A stretch of DNA of 11,437 bases from Flemingiibacterium sp964603455 (GTDB taxonomy: Bacteria; Bacillota; Clostridia; Oscillospirales; CAG-272): NCBI GenBank assembly GCA_964603455.1, contig CAZRVL010000065.1, positions 1-11,437 of the forward strand. Direction: 5' to 3'. Below, piece by piece: positions 6,103-11,437 of this stretch. Position 1 is the first letter of the stretch. The number at the start of each line of letters is the position of its first letter. The notes under the pieces were generated by a model. It ran no database searches. It was not told the DNA's origin and worked only from the letters and a program-made list of their open reading frames with translations. The position numbers and the translations under genes are program-made.

Positions 6103-6984
6103 TTAATTTGCACCTATTGCCGAAAATAACTTCTCGATCTTAGTCGGAACATTCTTCTTAAAATTTTCAGACTCAATTGAACTCTCCGCAACCTCTTTCG
6201 GCTCACTCAGCTTCATGAGCGAAGCTACAGCCTCGGAAAGCTCATTTCTGGTCACATTCTCCTGCGGCATGAAATAACCTGCAGCTCCGGAAAATTCGTT
6301 CATTATACCGTTTGAGATATTCCAACAAACGGCTTCAAGTGCCCACTCCGAGACCGAATCACGATCCACCGATTCGGGAAGCACACAAACATCCTTGTCC
6401 GAATAAAGCTCCATCTTAAGCGCACGGCGATAAACTATGACAGCAAGCTCCTCGCGTGTTATCGGCTCATCCGGTCGAAAGCTTTCACCAGAGCTTATCA
6501 GCCCCTCAAATTCAGCCCAACGCACAGCCTCGGCATATTCAGCCTCCTCCGAAACATCGGTATACGACATGATAAAATCGACACACGGCTTTTCGGCAAG
6601 CTCCCACAGAGCCGAAATACATTCGGCACGTGTTGCAGTCTTGTGATCCTCAGAACGCACAAATATCCGCGCTCCGCCTTCGGGAACGACAAAATTGTAT
6701 TGATAAATACCTGTAATATCAAATTCTATCGGATTTTTCGCGCCGTCGAATATCTCTATACCGCGAAGCACCCAACCCTCGCCGAGATCTAAGGCAAATT
6801 CGAATTTTTGTCCCGAAGCCGCATCGGAATTTTCGACAAGCTCGACCTCACCGATCGTTTTCACCGTGACACAGCCGATCTCAGATTCATTTTCGAGAAC
6901 AGTCGGCAACGCCGCAGACATTGGCAAAAGCATTTCGGCACAAACCACCGCAAAGGTCAAAATTCGTTTTGCTCTGTTTGACAT
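6103..6984 (-). CDS. Secreted protein with InlB-B-like domain and S-layer homology motifs
   Basis: Predicted exported, cell-wall-associated protein of 293 residues. A signal peptide is visible: basic SNRAKR then hydrophobic ILTFAVVCAEMLLPMSAA (about 1-26). Residues about 38-112 resemble the divergent InlB B-repeat beta-grasp domain, with GEGWVLRGIEIFDGAKNPIE then YQYNFVVPEGGARIFV. Next comes the tail of a first SLH motif lacking its first half (ATRAECISALWELAEKP, 117-133), a full SLH motif at about 141-187 (YTDVSEEAEYAEAVRWAEFE and ITREELAVIVYRRA), and a degenerate third at about 204-258. SLH motifs usually bind secondary wall polymers. The start at 6984 is chosen because AAAGGAG lies 8 bases upstream; an in-frame ATG at 7017 is rejected. 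Transcribed alone from the promoter at 7026-7054; ligand and role unknown. Confidence 0.82.
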   Translation of the reverse strand: MSNRAKRILTFAVVCAEMLLPMSAALPTVLENESEIGCVTVKTIGEVELVENSDAASGQKFEFALDLGEGWVLRGIEIFDGAKNPIEFDITGIYQYNFVVPEGGARIFVRSEDHKTATRAECISALWELAEKPCVDFIMSYTDVSEEAEYAEAVRWAEFEGLISSGESFRPDEPITREELAVIVYRRALKMELYSDKDVCVLPESVDRDSVSEWALEAVCWNISNGIMNEFSGAAGYFMPQENVTRNELSEAVASLMKLSEPKEVAESSIESENFKKNVPTKIEKLFSAIGAN

Positions 6985-7025
6985 AAACGATACTCCTTTC
7001 ATTGATATAATACTCACACATCAGT

Positions 7026-7054
7026 ATTATACCACAGTTTTCCGAAATTGTCAA
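7026..7054 (-). promoter_or_regulatory. Consensus sigma-A promoter of the SLH-domain gene
   Basis: On the minus strand TTGACA (7054 to 7049), 17 bp, then TATAAT (7031 to 7026), with TGG preceding as an extended -10. Predicted start near 7019, about 35 bases before the ATG at 6984. Confidence 0.87.
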
Positions 7055-7126
7055 GGATTTTATGTAAATTTAATTTCAAAGTACTGTTGACCATTAAACA
7101 GATGCTGATCAAAAGATCGTATCATC

Positions 7127-8014
7127 TCACCTCTGCTTCTTCAACAGCTCTTGCTCACAGCTTTTGTCAATGACCTTTTCGACATTTTTTGTAAGATTAT
7201 ATCCCATTACACGCTTGAAAGCATACGAAAGATGCTGTGGACTTGAAAATTTCAGCAGCAAGGCTATCTCGGAAATGCCCATTGATGTGTTCTCGAAGAG
7301 TCGGCGTGCCGCTTCGAGCCGCTTTTTCATGAGATATTTCATAGGAGTTACCCCAAAAGCCTTGCTGAATATGCGTATCATCTGATTTTTCGAAATATAG
7401 TATCTTGCGGCGAGCTTGTCAAGCGAAATATCCGCTGTGATTGACCGATCAAGACATTCTCTGATCGCCTCCTCACGGCTCGGCGCAGAGCCAATATGCT
7501 CATTGTCTAACGAATCGCGCAGAAGTATCATGATCTCATGAACGATAAGTGATGTTCTGTCAATAGCCTGAGTCCTTGTTAGACTTATATCCGAGAGAAC
7601 TCTGTGAGCTTCAAGCAACAGTCTATAGCCATCAGTGCAATCTCTTGCGATATACGCCCCTCTATCGGGAAGATATGCGTTGAGCAAGGTCATCGGCAGT
7701 ATTCCGGTGACATTTATCCATATCTTCTCAAACGGATCGCTCCTGTCCGAAAAATAGCTGTGAATATGCTTTGCATTTATCAGATACATATCCCCCGCCT
7801 CGACCGTCTGAGTCTGTCCATCGGCACATATATAGCCGCAGCCGCGTATGACATATTCGATTATCAGAAGATTTCTCGGAAAGTCGCGCCGCTTTCGATA
7901 CTGCGGATCGGGATAGGACACACCGCCAAAAAGCACATCGAAAAATTCGCTCGGAGGATCTTGTCCTATGTATATTATATCTTCATTTCTTTTATATGAT
8001 AAATCTTCTGCCAT
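7127..8014 (-). CDS. AraC-family transcriptional regulator
   Basis: Regulator of 295 residues. The N-terminal cupin sensor domain is at about 45-105 (RNLLIIEYVIRGCGYICADG, then VEAGDMYLINAKHIHSYF). The C-terminal AraC double helix-turn-helix lies at about 182-275 (DISLDKLAARYYISKNQMIR, FGVTPMKYLMKKRLEAARRL, and ISEIALLLKFSSPQHLSYAF). About 20 residues, rich in Lys, extend past the domain. The ATG at 8014 is preferred to the in-frame ATG at 8113: it gives a normal N-terminus and has GGGGG 7 bases upstream, while the longer form would run through the divergent promoter. Divergent from the GH43-like gene, whose promoter lies within 80 bp, so that unit is the likely target. No convincing promoter of its own was found. 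Confidence 0.88.
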   Translation of the reverse strand: MAEDLSYKRNEDIIYIGQDPPSEFFDVLFGGVSYPDPQYRKRRDFPRNLLIIEYVIRGCGYICADGQTQTVEAGDMYLINAKHIHSYFSDRSDPFEKIWINVTGILPMTLLNAYLPDRGAYIARDCTDGYRLLLEAHRVLSDISLTRTQAIDRTSLIVHEIMILLRDSLDNEHIGSAPSREEAIRECLDRSITADISLDKLAARYYISKNQMIRIFSKAFGVTPMKYLMKKRLEAARRLFENTSMGISEIALLLKFSSPQHLSYAFKRVMGYNLTKNVEKVIDKSCEQELLKKQR

Positions 8015-8065
8015 GCGAACGCCCCCAAATGGTGATTTTTTGTAAAATTCAGGTGATAATATATG

Positions 8066-8094
8066 TTGAACTTCTACGCAATGAATGGTATAAT
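8066..8094 (+). promoter_or_regulatory. Near-consensus sigma-A promoter before the relic and GH43-like genes
   Basis: TTGAAC at 8066-8071, 17 bp, then TATAAT at 8089-8094, with TGG before TATAAT as an extended -10. Predicted start near 8101-8102, which coincides with a GTG that opens the reading frame of the relic. It lies in the 5' flank of the divergent AraC gene. Confidence 0.78.
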
Positions 8095-8100
8095 AGACTC

Positions 8101-8277
8101 GTGACCGAAGCATTGGCTGTGGAAAGCTATAAAAACATCCGCCCGGCGGTATTCGAGACCGTTATGAAGGAGATGCTTATGAAGAGATCGACCGATCTTT
8201 CATCCTACTATGCCGAACGTGAAACTGCCGCAATAAACTATTATAATGAAGTAATAGCTTCATACATGGAGAAATAA
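8101..8277 (+). pseudogene. Probable remnant of an extracellular solute-binding protein gene
   Basis: An open frame of 58 codons ends in TAA directly before the next ATG. Two stretches recall the C-terminal end of sugar-ABC-transporter solute-binding proteins: EALAVESYKNIRPAVFETV, like the EALAxESYxxVxPAYYE segment, and STDLSSYYAERETAAINYYN, like the final KKSTDFASYYAKN-type helix. The 40 to 60 residues normally between them are missing, as are the whole N-terminus and signal peptide, so this looks like a deletion relic. The similarity is from memory, not a search. The start is uncertain: GTG 8101 would be leaderless, while AAGGAG at 8167-8172 lies 6 bases before an ATG at 8179 and could drive a 32-residue peptide. 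Translation of it may couple to the downstream glycosidase, whose ribosome binding site (GGAG, 8268-8271) is inside its last codons. Confidence 0.55.
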
Positions 8278-9147
8278 ATGTCTGAAATAATATCTGATCT
8301 CAGCTCATCGCTGCTTATACGCGGTGATGAGCATCACGCCTTCCGCGATCCCGCTGTTTTTGTAAGGGATGGTGTGATACACCTTTGGTGTACATTAGTA
8401 GAGACTGAATCAAACGAAAGCGCACCGTATATGTACGTCGTTCATATGGGTTCTACAGATCTCAAGATCTGGACAGAGCCGAAAAAGCTTACCGTCCGCG
8501 ACCGCTCAAAGAACTTTTCAAGCCCGGGGAACATAGTATTCGCAGACGGTGAATACATAATGTGCCTACAGACCTATTGCCGCGAAAACGGCGAAAAATT
8601 CGGAAATGACAACTGCCGTCTCTACATGATGAAAAGCAAGGATCTCGAAAACTGGACAGAGCCTGAACCAATACCGGTCAAAGGCGATATTCCGATAAGC
8701 GAATACGGCAGAATGATAGATCCGTATCTGTTCAAAGGAAAAAACGAATGGAACTGCTTTTTCAAGCAAAACGGACAGATATGCCGCTCGACCTCGAAGG
8801 ATCTGAAAAACTGGAGCTATATAGGAAGCTACTCCGGCGGTGAGAATCCATGTATAATAGATTCTAACGGAAAATATTACCTGATCAGTTCACCGCTCAA
8901 CGGACTCGACCTCAGCATATCGACCGACCTTGAAAACTGGCAGTATATCACGAACCTAAGCTTCGGACAAAAGGACTGGAGCTGGGCAAAGGGCAGACTT
9001 ACCGCCGGAGCTGCCGTTAAGCTCTGTGATATGTGGTTGATGTTTTTCCACGGAACAGGACCCGAGGACGAGAGCGTGATATTCGACACTCACGCCTGCA
9101 TAGGTGTTGCATGGAGCCGTGATCTGATACACTGGGAATGGAAATGA
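8278..9147 (+). CDS. GH43-like five-bladed beta-propeller glycosidase
   Basis: Predicted glycoside hydrolase of 289 residues without a signal peptide, so probably acting in the cytoplasm on imported oligosaccharides. Propeller blades show as repeated strand motifs ending in SxDLxxW: STDLKIWTEP (59-68), SKDLENWTEP (120-129), SKDLKNWSYI (173-182), STDLENWQYI (215-224) and SRDLIHWEWK (280-289). The family's acidic residues can be proposed: Asp24 in FRDPAVF as base, Asp148 in MIDPYLF as pKa modulator, Glu189 in GGENPCII as acid. Clan membership (GH43/GH32/GH117-like) is firmer than the family, and substrate is unknown. Its ATG follows the relic's TAA directly, with GGAG 6 bases upstream. The divergent AraC gene is its probable regulator. 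It ends one base from the convergent histidine kinase gene. Confidence 0.8.
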   Translation: MSEIISDLSSSLLIRGDEHHAFRDPAVFVRDGVIHLWCTLVETESNESAPYMYVVHMGSTDLKIWTEPKKLTVRDRSKNFSSPGNIVFADGEYIMCLQTYCRENGEKFGNDNCRLYMMKSKDLENWTEPEPIPVKGDIPISEYGRMIDPYLFKGKNEWNCFFKQNGQICRSTSKDLKNWSYIGSYSGGENPCIIDSNGKYYLISSPLNGLDLSISTDLENWQYITNLSFGQKDWSWAKGRLTAGAAVKLCDMWLMFFHGTGPEDESVIFDTHACIGVAWSRDLIHWEWK

Positions 9148-9148
9148 T

Positions 9149-10837
9149 CTAATCCTTTTTATAAAAAATCACCTTGATCGTAGTTCCGCGTCCAAGCTCA
9201 CTGCTGACATCGAGCCGTGCGCCGTGACGCTCGGCAACATGCTTGACTATCGCAAGTCCGAGACCAGTTCCGCCCGTCTCCTTAGAGCGCGACTTATCCA
9301 CGCGGTAAAACCGCTCGAATATTCGCGAAAGATGCTCTTTGGGTATGCCTATTCCGGTATCCGACACAGACAATACCGCGACTGAATCCTCGTATTCCGG
9401 CAAGCTCCTATGCAGCTCCACATCGACTCTGCCGCCACGATGATTATATCTTATCGCATTGTCGATGAGATTATATACAAGCTCTGTCAGCTCTGGCATA
9501 GAGCCGCTCAATTCGCATTCCTCGCCCTTGAAATCCACGATAACATCGCTGCGTTTGGCATTCATCTCAAGCATATCGACACATTCGCGGCAAAGTGAAC
9601 ACATTTCAATGCTTTCATGCTCATTCGAGACATTTGAAGAATCAAGCTTTGAAAGCTTGATTATATCCGAGATAAGACTGAGCAGCCGTGCGCTCTCACG
9701 TCTTATCCGTCCTGCAAACAGCGAGGCATCCTCGCCCTTAGCCATACCGTTCTCGATCATCTCGGCATAGCCTGAGATAGAGGTCAGCGGTGTCTTCAGC
9801 TCATGAGAAACATTCGCCGTGAAATCCTGCTTTATGCGCTCAATCTCGGTGCGTTCGGTCACATCGAGGATAAGTCCTATGCGTCCGAGCTGTTCTGCCG
9901 AGCTGTCGATCTGCTTTGTATGTATTTGCAGATAGCGTCCGTTGTGGTTTATGACCTTCGATTCAGAGCCGATAAGACATTCACATATCTCCTCATCGCT
10001 GCAAAGCTCGGAAAGCAGCATTCCTCCGCATTCGCTCTTCGGAAAGGAAACACGCAGACAGCGGTATGCCGATTCATTTAGCATTATAACACGAAGTTCT
10101 GGACTCAGAATTACAAGTCCCTCGTCCATATTGTTTATTATCGCAGCAATGCGGTTTTTTTCTTTCTGCACACGCGCCAGCTGACGCTTTATCTCCTTTT
10201 GCTGAAAGCGTATCTTGTCGAGCATCGGTCGAAATTCGGGATAAACCGAATCTGAATCGGGGGCGTTCCCGACACCTCCAAGCTCCGAAGCCAATTCCTT
10301 GACCGGTGCGCTTATCCGCGCCGTGAGCCAGCGCGATATGAAAAATGCGGCAAGTATCAGACAGAGTGCGATAAATATCATAAAGGTGATCGATCCCATA
10401 AAGAGCATCCGCATCTGATCGCTCGATGAAGCTATGCGCAGGATGCTTCCGTCTTCTAGCCGTTTGGCGTAATAATATAATGTAGTTCCGAAGGTCTTCG
10501 AGCCGCGCTTTTCGGCTGCACTCCCGTTTTCGATAGCTCCGCTTATTTCGGGACGGTCGATATGCGACGGAAGCTCGGCTTCGATCGATGTGTCGAAGAC
10601 CACCTCGCCGTTAGATGAGATCAAAGTTATTCGGCGATCGGTGTTTGATTTAAAAAATGAATAGATATTCTCATTGCCCGAATTGAGCGCAGTCTCGATT
10701 ATCTCGATCTCCTCTTCAAGTACATCGAAGACCTGCCTGTCGGCAGCCGAGCAGAATATCGCAAATGCCGCACTCAGAGTCAAAATTATCAGCACTACGC
10801 CTGTCGTGAGCAGCGAAATGAATATGCGCCTTTCCAT
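9149..10837 (-). CDS. PhoR-like sensor histidine kinase
   Basis: Membrane histidine kinase of 562 residues, length and layout as in PhoR/WalK-type kinases. TM1 is at about 8-30, an extracytoplasmic sensor at about 31-145, TM2 at about 146-168, HAMP at about 168-220, and PAS at about 226-330 (IINNMDEGLVILSPELRVIM). HisKA has the phospho-acceptor His345 in DFTANVSHELKTPLTSISGY. The ATPase domain shows the N box (ELVYNLIDNAIRYN, Asn456 and Asn460), G1 (DTGIGIP, 493-499), F box (FERFYRVD) and G2 (GGTGLGLAIVKH, 522-533). All catalytic motifs look intact. Start at 10837: AAGGA lies about 12 bases upstream, slightly far. The gene follows the response regulator by 24 bases, so the two form one operon and a cognate pair. 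The signal is unknown; the PhoR-like layout does not prove phosphate sensing. Confidence 0.92.
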   Translation of the reverse strand: MERRIFISLLTTGVVLIILTLSAAFAIFCSAADRQVFDVLEEEIEIIETALNSGNENIYSFFKSNTDRRITLISSNGEVVFDTSIEAELPSHIDRPEISGAIENGSAAEKRGSKTFGTTLYYYAKRLEDGSILRIASSSDQMRMLFMGSITFMIFIALCLILAAFFISRWLTARISAPVKELASELGGVGNAPDSDSVYPEFRPMLDKIRFQQKEIKRQLARVQKEKNRIAAIINNMDEGLVILSPELRVIMLNESAYRCLRVSFPKSECGGMLLSELCSDEEICECLIGSESKVINHNGRYLQIHTKQIDSSAEQLGRIGLILDVTERTEIERIKQDFTANVSHELKTPLTSISGYAEMIENGMAKGEDASLFAGRIRRESARLLSLISDIIKLSKLDSSNVSNEHESIEMCSLCRECVDMLEMNAKRSDVIVDFKGEECELSGSMPELTELVYNLIDNAIRYNHRGGRVDVELHRSLPEYEDSVAVLSVSDTGIGIPKEHLSRIFERFYRVDKSRSKETGGTGLGLAIVKHVAERHGARLDVSSELGRGTTIKVIFYKKD

Positions 10838-10861
10838 ATTTTGTAAATGTCCTTCCCTGCT

Positions 10862-11437
10862 TTATTCACCCAGCTTATAGCCGACCGACCTGACGGTCTT
10901 TATATACGAGCCTGCCTCACCGAGCTTTTGACGAAGAGTCTTAATGTGCATATCGACCGTTCGGGTCTCGCCCTCATAGTCGAAGCCCCAGACATCCGAC
11001 AGTATCTTCTCACGCGGCATTACACGATTTATATTAGATAAAAGGTATTTAAGCAGTTCATATTCCTTGAAGGTAAGCTCTATCTCCTCGCCCGATACCG
11101 TGACCTTTCGCGAATCATCGTGTATCTTTATCTCACCGTAGGCGAGTTCAGTATTCTCACGTCCTCCCGCACGGCGCAACAATGCCTTTACACGCGAAAC
11201 GAGCTCCATTATTCCAAAAGGCTTGGCAATATAATCATCCGCGCCCATATCGAGTCCTCTCACCTTGTCAAGCTCGGTAGTCTTTGCGGTGACGAGTATT
11301 ATCGGTATGCCGGCAGTGCGTTCGCTCGAACGAAGCCTTTTGAGTATTTCAAGCCCATCCTCACCCGGAAGCATTATATCGAGCAATATCAGTTCTGGCA
11401 GAATAGAAAGTGATTCGAAAAGCTGTGAACCGCGTTC
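10862..11437 (-). CDS. OmpR/PhoB-family response regulator (5' end outside window)
   Basis: Response regulator, partial; about 30 to 35 N-terminal residues, including the acidic metal-binding pair, lie beyond the right edge. The reading frame is open to base 11437, starting ERGSQLFESL in the window. The receiver domain shows the phospho-acceptor Asp in LILLDIMLPGEDG, the switch Thr in IILVTAKT and the conserved Lys in DDYIAKPFG. The C-terminal winged-helix domain (about 95 residues) has LTFKEYELLKYLLSN, the recognition-helix region ETRTVDMHIKTLRQKLG, and the terminal hairpin IKTVRSVGYKLGE. It is upstream of and co-transcribed with the histidine kinase gene, its probable partner. Confidence 0.93.
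   Translation of the reverse strand, partial: ERGSQLFESLSILPELILLDIMLPGEDGLEILKRLRSSERTAGIPIILVTAKTTELDKVRGLDMGADDYIAKPFGIMELVSRVKALLRRAGGRENTELAYGEIKIHDDSRKVTVSGEEIELTFKEYELLKYLLSNINRVMPREKILSDVWGFDYEGETRTVDMHIKTLRQKLGEAGSYIKTVRSVGYKLGE

Noticed and set aside
7080..7126. Terminator after the second AraC gene
   Set aside because: Only a 4-bp GATC/GATC hairpin and a weak 5-bp repeat are present; no stable stem with T run.
7604..7999. Plus-strand open frame of 131 codons inside the second AraC gene
   Set aside because: Antisense to clear cupin and HTH sequence with no start signals of its own.

Overview
The window looks like a chromosomal stretch of an anaerobic Firmicute, most likely an uncultured gut or rumen member of the Clostridia (Oscillospirales/Ruminococcus-like). 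The grounds are moderate GC, strong AAGGAG-type ribosome binding sites, sigma-A promoters with TGRTATAAT extended -10 boxes, an S-layer-homology protein, a BioY transporter and AraC-type regulators beside sugar genes. This placement is inferred from gene content only. No tRNA, rRNA, CRISPR array, insertion sequence or phage gene was seen.

Left part (1-4132). A Gfo/Idh/MocA-family dehydrogenase gene (minus strand) has lost its last 45 codons to an apparent one-base frameshift. Its stop lies 16 bp from a run of 14 C. It is divergently transcribed from an AraC-family regulator (plus) that has a perfect consensus promoter. The AraC gene converges on, and overlaps by 26 bp, a bioY biotin-transporter gene (minus). 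The bioY promoter is embedded in a 34-bp near-perfect palindrome whose arms resemble BirA operator half-sites. Behind it lies an FAD-dependent oxidoreductase gene (minus) with its own strong promoter.

Middle (4133-7126). An ECF-type sigma factor gene and a gene for a single-pass membrane protein with a large outer domain (probable anti-sigma/sensor) form a plus-strand pair. A perfect 13-bp hairpin separates them. A strong terminator at 6069-6096 lies between this pair and a convergent gene for a small secreted protein with an InlB-B-like domain and S-layer homology motifs.

Right part (7127-11437). A second AraC-family regulator (minus) is divergent from a short plus-strand unit. That unit has a near-consensus promoter, then a 177-bp reading frame that looks like the deleted remnant of a sugar-ABC-transporter solute-binding protein, then an intracellular GH43-like beta-propeller glycosidase. 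The glycosidase gene meets, with one base between stop codons, a PhoR-like histidine kinase preceded by its PhoB/OmpR-type response regulator, which runs off the right edge.

Taken together, the window holds two small carbohydrate-utilisation modules, each with its own AraC regulator, biotin uptake, a sigma/anti-sigma envelope sensor and a two-component system. No single multi-gene novel system is evident. The most unusual items are the bioY operator architecture, the solute-binding-protein relic under a strong promoter, the hairpin between sigma and anti-sigma genes, and the frameshift and poly-C tract near the left edge.
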